A stretch of DNA of 64,000 nucleotides. Origin: RSA9 sp036381195. Lineage in GTDB: Bacteria; Gemmatimonadota; Gemmatimonadetes; Longimicrobiales; RSA9. Under the pieces are notes generated by a model, which had not been told where the DNA came from, made no database searches, and was given only the letters and a program-made list of their open reading frames with translations. Positions within the stretch are counted from its first letter, which is position 1; every line of letters starts with the position of its first letter. Both the position numbers and the translations under genes were made by a program. Below, one piece after another: positions 11,129 to 18,606 of this stretch. The DNA lies in assembly GCA_036381195.1 (NCBI GenBank), contig DASVDH010000033.1:44765-108764 (forward strand), given 5' to 3'.

Positions 11129-11485
11129 CTACCCCACTCCCCGCCCACCCGCCGGCGGATCCGCGAATTCCTCTCCTGCCCCGGCCAGCAGCTCCGCGAC
11201 CCGCGCCGCCAACGCGCCGTCCGTGATCCCCACAGCGCTCAACGGGCCCCGCCCCACTGCCTGGCCGAGCGCCTCGCGGTCCGACGCCACCGTGAACGGA
11301 ATGCGCCGGGCCGCGAGGAGCGGCAACAATTTCTCCCGGCTGTTGGCCGAGGCATCGGCGGCGACGATCACGTACCGCACGCGCCCCGCGCGCGCCATCT
11401 GCCGGACCTGCGCCGTCCCCGGCACCACCGAGCCCGCCCGCGCCGCCAGCCCGAGCATGCGCAACGCCGCCTCAGGCGGACGCAT
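11129..11485 (-). CDS. L7Ae/L30e/YlxQ-family RNA-binding protein
   Basis: A 118-residue protein with the L7Ae fold pattern: LRMLGLAARAGSVVPGTAQV, then YVIVAADASANSREKL and IPFTVASDREALGQAVG, ending with GITDGALAARVAELL. YlxQ-type proteins sit between nusA and infB in many bacteria and bind structured RNA (kink-turn-like motifs); the exact target is unknown. The start ATG 11485 lies 14 bases inside the nusA 3' end, so translation is probably coupled. No zinc ligands or other domains are present. Confidence 0.85.
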   Translation of the reverse strand: MRPPEAALRMLGLAARAGSVVPGTAQVRQMARAGRVRYVIVAADASANSREKLLPLLAARRIPFTVASDREALGQAVGRGPLSAVGITDGALAARVAELLAGAGEEFADPPAGGRGVG

Positions 11486-12923
11486 CCTCCCGATCCGGCC
11501 GCTCCGCCTCCGGCGCCTTCTCTTCCGCGGCACCCACGTTGGGCAGCCCGAGGATCTCGGCCGCCACCTCGCGGGCCTCGGCGAGCTCCGCCGCGCTGGG
11601 GCCAGCCTCCTCGGCAACCGCGGCCTCGGACGCCGCCTCCTCGACCGTGAGTTGATCGATCACGCGCAGGACATCATCCGCGTCCTCGGGCGTCAGCCCC
11701 GGGATCCGCAGGAGGTCCTCACGCTCCAAGTCAATGATATCCAAGAACGTAGTATACCCCGCCGCCTCCAGGGCCGCCAGAGTGGAGAGCGGCAGGTCCA
11801 GCTCCCGCAGCGGGAAGTCCGCCACCTCGTACTCCTGCTCCCCACCGCCGAACAGCGCCTCCTCCGCGCCGCGCTCCAGCCACTCGCGGCTGCCGTACAG
11901 GTCGATCTGCCAGCCGAGCAACTGGCTCGCCAGCCGGACGTTCTGGCCGTTGCGGCCGATGGCGAGCGAAAGCTGGTCCTCGTCCACGATCGCCGTGATC
12001 ACCCTGCGCGCCGAGTCACTGATCACCTTGGCGACCTTCGCCGGCGCGAGCGCACGGCGCGCGAAGATCTCCGGGTCCGGGTGCCACGGGACGATGTCGA
12101 TCCGCTCGCCTCCCAGCTCGCTCACCACCGCCTGTACACGCGAGCCCTTCAGCCCCACGCAGGCGCCGACGGGGTCGATGGACTCGTCCCGCGAGGTCAC
12201 CGCGACCTTGGTCCGGCCGCCCACCTCGCGCGCGATCCCCTTGATCTCGACGATCCCCTGGTAGATCTCCGGGACCTCGAGCTTGAACAGCGCCGCCACG
12301 AACTGCGGATCGGCACGCGAAAGGATCAGGCGCGGCCCCTTGGACGTCTCCTCGACGCGCTTGAGCACGGCCCGGATCGGCTCGCCCTGCCGGAACCGCT
12401 CGCGCGGGTTCTGCTCCTTCCACGGGATGATCGCGTCCGCCTCCCGCGTCTTGTTCAGCATGACCACGATCTTGCCCCGCTCGACCTGCTGCACCTCCCC
12501 GCTGAGCAGCTCCCCGATCTTGTTGGCGTACTCGTCGCGGATGCGCTGGCGCTCGTTTTCGCGAATCCGCTGGATGATGCGCTGCTTCGCCGCCATCACC
12601 GCGTTGCGGCCGAACTCGGAGAAGTCCACCGGGATCTCGAGCACGTCGCCCGGCTCGAACTCCGGGTCGTCCCAGCGCGCCTCCTCCAGCGAGACCTGGC
12701 GCGACGGGTCCTCGACCTCGGTGACGACCTCCTTCAGCACCGTGATCTCGATGTTCCCCTGATCCTCGTCGATCTCGATCTCCGCCTCGACGTTCGGGCC
12801 GAACCTCCGCGCCAGCGCTGCCGTGATCCCGTCGCGGATCAGGTCGTGCAGCTCTGCGCGCGAGAGATTCTTGTTCGCGATCATGTCGCGGAACGCCGCG
12901 AGCACCTGTGCCGCATTCGTCAT
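11472..12923 (-). CDS. nusA: Transcription elongation/termination factor NusA
   Basis: NusA binds RNA polymerase and affects pausing, intrinsic termination and antitermination. At 483 aa it has the NusA N-terminal domain (1-130, AAFRDMIANKNLSRAELHDL), an S1 domain (about 135-200), two KH domains (about 205-345, with VGLKGSRVQAVVSELGGERID), and a C-terminal helix-hairpin-helix segment around 375-430 (LREL...LEAAGYTTFLDI). An acidic Ala/Glu-rich tail of about 50 residues follows. The position after rimP and before ylxQ/infB is the canonical nusA operon. A transcription terminator in the operon leader (13482-13504) would make NusA a candidate for feedback on its own expression. Confidence 0.97.
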   Translation of the reverse strand: MTNAAQVLAAFRDMIANKNLSRAELHDLIRDGITAALARRFGPNVEAEIEIDEDQGNIEITVLKEVVTEVEDPSRQVSLEEARWDDPEFEPGDVLEIPVDFSEFGRNAVMAAKQRIIQRIRENERQRIRDEYANKIGELLSGEVQQVERGKIVVMLNKTREADAIIPWKEQNPRERFRQGEPIRAVLKRVEETSKGPRLILSRADPQFVAALFKLEVPEIYQGIVEIKGIAREVGGRTKVAVTSRDESIDPVGACVGLKGSRVQAVVSELGGERIDIVPWHPDPEIFARRALAPAKVAKVISDSARRVITAIVDEDQLSLAIGRNGQNVRLASQLLGWQIDLYGSREWLERGAEEALFGGGEQEYEVADFPLRELDLPLSTLAALEAAGYTTFLDIIDLEREDLLRIPGLTPEDADDVLRVIDQLTVEEAASEAAVAEEAGPSAAELAEAREVAAEILGLPNVGAAEEKAPEAERPDREDASA

Positions 12924-12962
12924 AGGCCTTCCTGCTTGCTGTACTCTCGACTGGCCCGACCG

Positions 12963-13463
12963 TCAGGCCTGCCCCTTCCACCGGAACACGAGATGCGCCC
13001 GAGCGATCTCCGCACGGGGAATCTCCACCTCTTCACCGTCCTCGAGCCGGAGCCGGACCCGCTCCTCGCCGTTGCTGGCCAGCCCCAGAAGCCGGCCCGT
13101 CAGCCGGCGTCCGCGGCCCGCCAGCGGGCCGTGGCCGGTCACCGCGATCTCCTCGCCGGCGAACCGCTCGTAGTCGCGCGCCCGCACCAGCGGGCGCTCG
13201 AGGCCCGGCGAGGAAACCTCGAGAACGTACCGATCGCCCAGGTCACCCCGCGCGTCCAGGTACGGCTCGAGGGCGCGGCTCACGCGCGCACAGTCGTCGA
13301 CCGTGACGGCGCGTCGCGGCCCGCCCGCTCCTCCGTCCGCGACGTCGATGCGGAGCCGCAGGATCGGACGCGCCCGGGAGCCGGCACGCTCGAGTTCCAC
13401 CAGTTCGAACCCCAGCTCCGCGAGCCGGCTCTCGAGCTCGCGCTCGAACGAATCCCCGTCCAT
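12963..13463 (-). CDS. rimP: Ribosome maturation factor RimP
   Basis: RimP is needed for efficient 30S maturation. The 166-aa product shows the N-terminal alpha/beta domain (ESRLAELGFELVELE...PILRLRIDV), the central SRALEPYLD and YVLEVSSPGLERPL signature, and a C-terminal SH3-like domain ending in HLVFRWKGQA. It is the first gene of the nusA operon. The ATG at 13463 lies only about 12-15 bases after the U-run of an upstream intrinsic terminator, and I see no good Shine-Dalgarno sequence. Initiation may therefore depend on the leader structure. Confidence 0.93.
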   Translation of the reverse strand: MDGDSFERELESRLAELGFELVELERAGSRARPILRLRIDVADGGAGGPRRAVTVDDCARVSRALEPYLDARGDLGDRYVLEVSSPGLERPLVRARDYERFAGEEIAVTGHGPLAGRGRRLTGRLLGLASNGEERVRLRLEDGEEVEIPRAEIARAHLVFRWKGQA

Positions 13464-13475
13464 GGCAGCCCGTCA

Positions 13476-13504
13476 ACAAAAAAGTGGGGGTGCGTCCCCC
13501 ACTT
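13476..13504 (-). terminator. Intrinsic terminator in the rimP-nusA leader (attenuator-like)
   Basis: On the minus strand AAGTGGGGG, a five-base loop ACGCA and CCCCCACTT form a perfect 9-bp stem (13482-13490 with 13496-13504), followed by an unbroken T run (six Ts counting the stem end). It lies about 40 bases downstream of the promoter at 13541-13569 and ends just before rimP. A terminator between promoter and first gene of this operon implies regulated read-through (attenuation), rather than the end of an upstream unit alone. The same hairpin could also end the murA-pgeF transcript. Confidence 0.82.
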
Positions 13505-13540
13505 CTCAGCCGCCACCCTGTGGCGACCAGAACTGTGACG

Positions 13541-13569
13541 AATATAACGGAAACCGTTGCCGAATGCAA
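13541..13569 (-). promoter_or_regulatory. Sigma-70 promoter of the rimP-nusA-infB operon
   Basis: TTGCAT (13564-13569) and TATATT (13541-13546) are spaced 17 bp on the minus strand, a near-consensus promoter in an otherwise GC-rich region. Transcription would start near 13534. The leader of about 70 nt contains a small GCCAC/GTGGC hairpin (about 13512-13526) and then the intrinsic terminator. Confidence 0.75.
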
Positions 13570-13585
13570 GGCCGGCCGCGGCCGC

Positions 13586-13819
13586 TCAGGCCGAGTCTTC
13601 CACGATATCGGATCCCGATGCGTTCGACTCGTAGCCCCGACACGCCAGCACGGGCAACCGCGGGTAACGCGGGAACGAGGGGTCGGAGGCGGAGCGCAGG
13701 CAGAGGTAGAACACGGAGCCGCGCCGGCTCTGGACGACCCGCACGTGCGCGCAGCGCGCGCACAACCCCGGGTCCACGAAGCCGCCGGGCCCGTCCCCCC
13801 GCGCCCCGGCAGCTCCCAT
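13586..13819 (-). CDS. Small Cys-containing conserved protein, coupled to pgeF
   Basis: A 77-residue protein whose ATG (13819-13817) shares one base with the pgeF stop (TGATG). After a Gly-rich start it reads LCARCAHVRVVQSRRGSVFY, then LCLRSASDPSFPRYPRLPVLACRGYE, written here in two parts. The cysteines (CARC, YLC, LAC) could bind one metal ion. The pattern of a CxxC-type pair, an RRGS..YLC strand and an RYP.LPV..C.GYE end is one I associate with short hypothetical proteins of several phyla. No function is known. It is last in the murA-coiled coil-pgeF group and followed by the rimP promoter. Confidence 0.72.
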   Translation of the reverse strand: MGAAGARGDGPGGFVDPGLCARCAHVRVVQSRRGSVFYLCLRSASDPSFPRYPRLPVLACRGYESNASGSDIVEDSA

Positions 13820-14592
13820 CACGCCGCAGCGCCCGGGCGCAGCGCGAGCCCCGCGAACTGCCGCCCGCGCTCGCCGGCGCGGTGCGAAAAGAAGGGCGGC
13901 GAGCCGCACCGGGTGCAGAACTCGGAGATGGTGACGTGCTCGGGCGGGACGCCCAGCCGCACCGCGCGCCCGGCCAGCGTCGCCCTCAGGTCCACCGGCT
14001 CCGGGCCGGCGGGCGCCGGCAGCCCCAGCGCCGTGTGCACCTCCGGGCCGACCTCGTAGCAGTCGCCGCAGATCGCGGGCCCGAGGTGCATGTGGAGCGC
14101 CCCCACAGGAGAGCCCGCCGCGACGAGCGCCTCGACGGCCGCTTCCAGCACGCCCGCGGCCGTGCCGCGCCAGCCGGCGTGGAGCAGCGCGATGGTGCGG
14201 CGCTCCGGGTCCACCAATGAAACCGGCACGCAATCGGCCACGGAGATCGTCAGCAGCACGCCCTCCGCCCGCGTCGCGTGCGCGTCCGCGGCCTCGGCCA
14301 GGAAGAGGCCGGGCGGGCCTGCCTCGTGCCAGAGGAGCGTCGCGCCGTGCACCTGCCGGGCGTGCACCGCCCGCCGGCAGCCGAGCGCGTCCCGCAGCGC
14401 CCGCAACCGCCCCAGCGCCGCACCCACCGGAGTGCTGCCCGCCAGCCCCAGATCGAAGGGCTCCGCTCCTTCCCCCCGCGCGGTGATCCCCTGCACCAGC
14501 CACGGGAAACGCTCCGCCCACCCCGGGTGCACGTACCACGGTACGGGTCCGGCGACCCGCTCCTCCCGGACACGGGCGGCCACCCGGTCCAC
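13819..14592 (-). CDS. pgeF: YfiH/LACC1-family purine nucleoside phosphorylase (PgeF)
   Basis: A 257-residue member of the multicopper-polyphenol-oxidase-like (DUF152/LACC1) family. Members are now known as zinc-dependent purine nucleoside phosphorylases/adenosine deaminases, and in E. coli PgeF edits mis-incorporated L-Ser from cell-wall precursors. The family motifs are present: QVHG (80-83), ADCVPV with Cys121, and HAGWRG (138-143), where the Cys and His residues bind zinc. Further conserved segments are GPAICGDCYEVG and a late FCTRCG. The start is GTG 14592; the fold-conserved region begins at WYVHPGWAE. Its location next to murA is compatible with a wall-precursor role, but the exact substrate is not shown by sequence. 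Confidence 0.85.
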   Translation of the reverse strand: MDRVAARVREERVAGPVPWYVHPGWAERFPWLVQGITARGEGAEPFDLGLAGSTPVGAALGRLRALRDALGCRRAVHARQVHGATLLWHEAGPPGLFLAEAADAHATRAEGVLLTISVADCVPVSLVDPERRTIALLHAGWRGTAAGVLEAAVEALVAAGSPVGALHMHLGPAICGDCYEVGPEVHTALGLPAPAGPEPVDLRATLAGRAVRLGVPPEHVTISEFCTRCGSPPFFSHRAGERGRQFAGLALRPGAAA

Positions 14593-14612
14593 CGCGCTCC
14601 GCGCGACGCCGC

Positions 14613-14924
14613 TCAGGCGCCCTCCACCGGGATCTGGCGGGAGCCGCCCTCCAGGTCCGCCACGCGGCGCCGCAGCTCCGCCACCTCATCGCGCAGCGCT
14701 TCGAACTCGCGGCGCGGGACGAAGTCCAGCCGCTCGCGCGCCTCGCCCATGGCCGCCTGCGCCCGCTTCATCGTGCTGCGCATCGCCTCCCGCGCGCGCT
14801 CGGGCGATGGCGTGCCCCGCTCGCGGATCTCCTGGATCGTCTCGTCGATCGCCTCCTTGAACGCATCCAGCACGCCCAGCCAGGCCCGGAACCCCTCCCG
14901 GCTCCGCATGTCCTCGGTGCTCAT
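14613..14924 (-). CDS. Small coiled-coil protein
   Basis: A 103-residue, highly charged protein without membrane segments. It has a helical first half (FRAWLGVLDAFKEAIDETIQ) and a typical heptad coiled coil from about residue 70 (FEALRDEVAELRRRVADLE). The end resembles the trimerising tail of BMFP/UbiK or polyhydroxyalkanoate phasin-type accessory proteins, but the similarity is only in pattern. A strong GGAGG ribosome site precedes ATG 14924. It lies 15 bases after murA and 20 before pgeF. Function unknown. Confidence 0.75.
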   Translation of the reverse strand: MSTEDMRSREGFRAWLGVLDAFKEAIDETIQEIRERGTPSPERAREAMRSTMKRAQAAMGEARERLDFVPRREFEALRDEVAELRRRVADLEGGSRQIPVEGA

Positions 14925-14939
14925 GGCCGCCTCCTCTCC

Positions 14940-16232
14940 TCAGTAGAGTTCGCGCGAATCCTGCCGCTCGATCCGCGCGCCCAGCGCCCGCAGCCGCTCG
15001 TCGATCCGCTCGTAGCCGCGTTCGATCTGGCCCGTGTTGTAGATGTGGCTCTCGCCTTCCGCGCCGAGCGCGGCGATCAGCAGCGCCATGCCTGCCCGGA
15101 TGTCCGGACTCTCCACCACGCCGGCGTGCAGCCGGGAAGGACCGACCACCACGGCACGATGCGGGTCGCAGAGCACGATCCGGGCGCCCATCCCGATCAC
15201 CTTGTCGGCGAAGAACATCCGCGACTCGAACATCTTCTCGTGGATCAGGATCGTCCCCCGGCACTGCGTCGCCACGACCAGCGCGATGGACGTGAGATCC
15301 GCCGGGAACGCGGGCCACGGCCCGTCGTCGATCTTCGGGATGTGGCCGCCCATGTCCATGCGGATCTCCCGCTCCTGGTCCGCCGGCACGAACAGGTCCT
15401 TGCCGCGGATCTCGCAGCGTACACCCAACCGTTCGAAGGCGAGGAGCGTCGAGTCCAGGTGCTCGACGGCCGCGTCCTCGATCAGCAGCTCGCCGCCGGT
15501 GACCGCGGCGAGGCCGATGAAGGACCCGACCTCGATGTGGTCGGTGCCGATCCGATAGCGGCCGCCGTGCAGCCGCTCCACGCCTTCGATCTCCAGTACG
15601 TGCGTGCCGATCCCCGAGATTCGCGCGCCCAGCGTGTTGAGCATGTGGCAGAGGTCCTGGACGTGCGGCTCTGCGGCGGCATTGCGGAGTCGCGTCGTCC
15701 CGCGCGCCAGGACGGCGGCCATGATCGCGTTCTCCGTGGCCGTCACACTGGGCTCGTCCAGGAAGATGTCCGCCCCGTTCAGCCCGTCGCTCTCGATCTG
15801 GTAGCCGCGCGCGCTCTCCACGCGCGCCCCCAGGCGCGTGAGGGCGAGAAAGTGGGTGTCCACGCGGCGCCGGCCGATCACGTCGCCGCCGGGCGGCGGC
15901 AGCATCATGCGGCCGACCCGCGCGAGCATCGGCCCGGCGAGGAGGATGGAGGCCCGAATGCGTGCGGTCAGCTCGGGTGAGAGCTCGGAGGCGCTGACCG
16001 AGCGCGCGTGGAGCCGCACGGTGTTGGGCGCGATCCAGTCGGCTTCGACGCCGATGTGGCCGAGCAACTCGAGGAGCGTACGGACGTCGCGGATGTCAGG
16101 GATGTTCTCGAGGACGACGGGCTCGTCGGTGAGCAGTGCTGCTGCGAGCGCGGGCAGCGCGGCGTTCTTGTTGCCAGCGGGCCTGATGGTGCCGCGGAGT
16201 GGGTATCCTCCCTGGACGATCAGCTTCGGCAT
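14940..16232 (-). CDS. murA: UDP-N-acetylglucosamine 1-carboxyvinyltransferase with Asp at the fosfomycin site
   Basis: MurA transfers enolpyruvate from PEP to UDP-GlcNAc, the first committed step of peptidoglycan synthesis. The 430-aa protein has PAGNKNAAL (18-26) with the catalytic Lys22/Asn23 and the six-fold repeated EPSP-synthase-like architecture. In the mobile loop the sequence is PPPGGDVIG (112-120): the residue matching E. coli Cys115 is Asp117. Asp at this place occurs naturally in, for example, Mycobacterium and Chlamydia, keeps activity and prevents fosfomycin alkylation. The start is ATG 16232 with a CAGGAG site seven bases upstream; longer in-frame starts add non-conserved residues. 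A TTGACC/TAGGTT promoter lies 80-110 bases upstream. Confidence 0.95.
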   Translation of the reverse strand: MPKLIVQGGYPLRGTIRPAGNKNAALPALAAALLTDEPVVLENIPDIRDVRTLLELLGHIGVEADWIAPNTVRLHARSVSASELSPELTARIRASILLAGPMLARVGRMMLPPPGGDVIGRRRVDTHFLALTRLGARVESARGYQIESDGLNGADIFLDEPSVTATENAIMAAVLARGTTRLRNAAAEPHVQDLCHMLNTLGARISGIGTHVLEIEGVERLHGGRYRIGTDHIEVGSFIGLAAVTGGELLIEDAAVEHLDSTLLAFERLGVRCEIRGKDLFVPADQEREIRMDMGGHIPKIDDGPWPAFPADLTSIALVVATQCRGTILIHEKMFESRMFFADKVIGMGARIVLCDPHRAVVVGPSRLHAGVVESPDIRAGMALLIAALGAEGESHIYNTGQIERGYERIDERLRALGARIERQDSRELY

Positions 16233-16314
16233 CTCCTTGCTCCTGCAATGGCGCCTGCGGCCGTTCCACGCCTGTCTCCCTGCCGGCCGCAGGGGAGATG
16301 CGGCCCGGGGCGCC

Positions 16315-16344
16315 AACCTACCGGCCGGTCCTCGGCGCGGTCAA
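16315..16344 (-). promoter_or_regulatory. Likely promoter of murA group
   Basis: TTGACC (16339-16344) and TAGGTT (16315-16320) with an 18-bp spacer on the minus strand, between the amylo-glucosidase stop (16356) and murA. The -10 is moderate. A leader of roughly 75 nt would result, containing a GCGGCC-type inverted repeat (about 16255-16300). Confidence 0.45.
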
Positions 16345-16355
16345 ACCGCGTTGAT

Positions 16356-18587
16356 CTACACGACATCGATCCGAACGTTCAGCGGCTCTCCCTCCACGGC
16401 CAGCACGTTGGCCATCGTGCGCTCGCCGACGCGGTTGAACTGGAGCGAGACCCGGCTCGCGCCGACCCGGAGGCGCAGCACGTCGAGGTAGCGGAACCGC
16501 GGCGGCAGGTAGGGTCGCACCAGGTGCAGCTCCTCCCGGGTCGCGTGCGGCTCGATTCCGAGGACCGCCTGGACGATGGGGAACAGGGCGCCCGCGGCCC
16601 ATGCCTGCGGCGAGCAGGACACGGGGTACGCGACGGGCGCATCCGTCTCGCCGCGCCAGATGCCGCAGAACAGTTCCGGCAGGCGGTGATAGCGGAAGTA
16701 GAGGGAGGTGTCGAACAGCGCCCCCAGGATCGTGCCCGCCTCGCGCCTCAGGCCGTAACGTGCGAACCCCATCGCGATCAGGGCGTTGTCGTGGGGCCAG
16801 ACGGTGCCGTTGTGGTAGGAGAGCGGGTTGTAGATCGGCTGGGTCCGCGCGACCGTGCGGATGCCCCAGCCCGAGAACATGTGCTCACCCAGGAGGACCT
16901 CGGCCATCCGTCGGGCCTGTTCGGGTGTGGGCACGCCCGCCAGGAGCAGGTGGCCGGGGTTCGAGGTGATGGTCGGGACCTGCCGCTTCTCGCCGTCGAG
17001 GGCGAGGGCGAAGTAGCCGAGGTCCTCCATCCAGAAGGTTTCCCGGATGCGCTCGGCGAGGGCGGACGCCTCGTCGCGGAGCTTGGCGGCGCGGGCCGCG
17101 TCCCCCAGCACCTCGTACAGGGCTGCCATCCCCTGCTTCGCGGCGACCACGTAGCCCTGGACCTCGACCAGCGCGATGGGCTGCCGGGGCAGCGTCCCGT
17201 CCGGGAAGACGACGCCGTCGTGCGAGTCCTTCCAGCCTTGGTTCAACAGGCCGCGGGGCGAGCGCCGGATGTACTCGACGAAGCCGTCGCCGTCCAGGTC
17301 ACCGTAATTGTCGATCCACGCGAGCGCGCGCTCCGCCGCGGGGAGCAGTTCCCGGGCGAAGTCCAGGTCGGCGGTCCAGCGCACGGTTTCGGCGAGCAGG
17401 AAGGCGAAGAGCGGCGTGGCGTCCGCGGAGCCGTAGTAGGGCACGTGCGGCACCTCGCGGCAGGCCGCCATCTCGCCCCGGCGCAGCTCGTGGGGGATCT
17501 TGCCGGGCTCCTCCTCCGTGAACTCGTCCACGCGGGTGCCCTGCAATGAGGCCAGGAAGCGGAGGCACGCGCGCGCGATCGCGGGCGAGACGGGCAGCAC
17601 CTCGAGGCTCGTGATGATCGAATCCCGGCCGAAGGGCGTGGTGAACCACGGGATCCCCGCCGCGATCACCCGCTCTCCCCCCACGTCGACCATCAGCGCG
17701 CGCAGGTCCACGATCGCCTGGTCCAGCGCGGCGTTGAAGAAGTCGTCATCGCTGCGGAATTGGGTGCTGCCCTGGCGCCATTCGTCGTAGGCGGCGCGGA
17801 GCGCGCTGAGGCGCGCGCCGAAGGGGCGTGCCGGGGGCGCGGCATCGCCGGCCGCCTCCGCGAAGATGCGGACCTCGAGCCGGACGGAGTCGCGCGGCTG
17901 CATCGGGAACCGCCAGAGGGCCCGTCTGTCCTCGAGCTCGTCCGGCGGGAGCGAGAACTGGAGCCGCGTGCGGCGGAGCACGCCGTCCAGGCCGCGGTAC
18001 ACCCAGACGACCTCCGTTTCGCCCACCAGCGGCCGGAAGAACTGCCCGCGGCGGGGGCGGAACGCGCCTCGCACCTCGAAGATGTCCGCGAAGTCCGCCG
18101 CGAAGCGGAGTTCCGCCCAGAACTCGACCGGACGACCGAGGTAGTTGGTGAACACCATCTGGTCGGCCATGGAGTCGTCCAGGAGCTGTTCGCGACGGAT
18201 GTGCATGAAGTTCTTCGGCTCGGTGAACTCGCCGCCGAACTCCCGGTCCGTGATCGTGAGGTCGATCTGCGAGACGAACACGCGCGCCGCCTGGGAGCTG
18301 AGCACGTCCGGCTTACCGCCGGCCGTGAGCAGCTCGTAGTGGCTGAGGAAGCGCGTGTCCTCGAAGAACAGGCCCATCTCGCACGCGCCGGCCGGCGCGA
18401 TGTTGCCTGCCGCATCCGTGAGCAGGAAGAACCGGTTCTCCTTCAGGACCAGCTCGGTCGCGGCGAGCGAACGGACGTCGCAGGCGATGCCCTCGTAGCC
18501 GAGCAGCTCGAGGGCGGAGGCGGGGACCAGGTCGGCACTGTGTGCGCCGGCGGGGCGGCGCTCGTCGCTGCGCTGGGAGTCGGCCAT
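16356..18587 (-). CDS. Amylo-alpha-1,6-glucosidase / glycogen debranching-type protein
   Basis: A 743-aa protein of the archaeal/bacterial glycogen-debranching family. The N-terminal beta-sandwich domain (about 40-330) contains FFLLTDAAGNIAPAGACEMGL and FFEDTRFLSHYEL. The C-terminal (alpha/alpha)6 glycosidase domain contains IPWFTTPFGRDSIITSLEVL, SWKDSHDGV and SYHNGTVWPHDNALIA, the acidic and aromatic landmarks of this group. It would hydrolyse alpha-1,6 branch glucose or act on related oligosaccharides. It starts at ATG 18587, twenty bases after a GT4 glycosyltransferase on the same strand. Such pairs occur in several phyla and suggest linked synthesis and trimming of a glucan or compatible solute; the product is not evident. 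Confidence 0.88.
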   Translation of the reverse strand: MADSQRSDERRPAGAHSADLVPASALELLGYEGIACDVRSLAATELVLKENRFFLLTDAAGNIAPAGACEMGLFFEDTRFLSHYELLTAGGKPDVLSSQAARVFVSQIDLTITDREFGGEFTEPKNFMHIRREQLLDDSMADQMVFTNYLGRPVEFWAELRFAADFADIFEVRGAFRPRRGQFFRPLVGETEVVWVYRGLDGVLRRTRLQFSLPPDELEDRRALWRFPMQPRDSVRLEVRIFAEAAGDAAPPARPFGARLSALRAAYDEWRQGSTQFRSDDDFFNAALDQAIVDLRALMVDVGGERVIAAGIPWFTTPFGRDSIITSLEVLPVSPAIARACLRFLASLQGTRVDEFTEEEPGKIPHELRRGEMAACREVPHVPYYGSADATPLFAFLLAETVRWTADLDFARELLPAAERALAWIDNYGDLDGDGFVEYIRRSPRGLLNQGWKDSHDGVVFPDGTLPRQPIALVEVQGYVVAAKQGMAALYEVLGDAARAAKLRDEASALAERIRETFWMEDLGYFALALDGEKRQVPTITSNPGHLLLAGVPTPEQARRMAEVLLGEHMFSGWGIRTVARTQPIYNPLSYHNGTVWPHDNALIAMGFARYGLRREAGTILGALFDTSLYFRYHRLPELFCGIWRGETDAPVAYPVSCSPQAWAAGALFPIVQAVLGIEPHATREELHLVRPYLPPRFRYLDVLRLRVGASRVSLQFNRVGERTMANVLAVEGEPLNVRIDVV

Positions 18588-18606
18588 CTGCGTCGATGAT
18601 CCGCGG

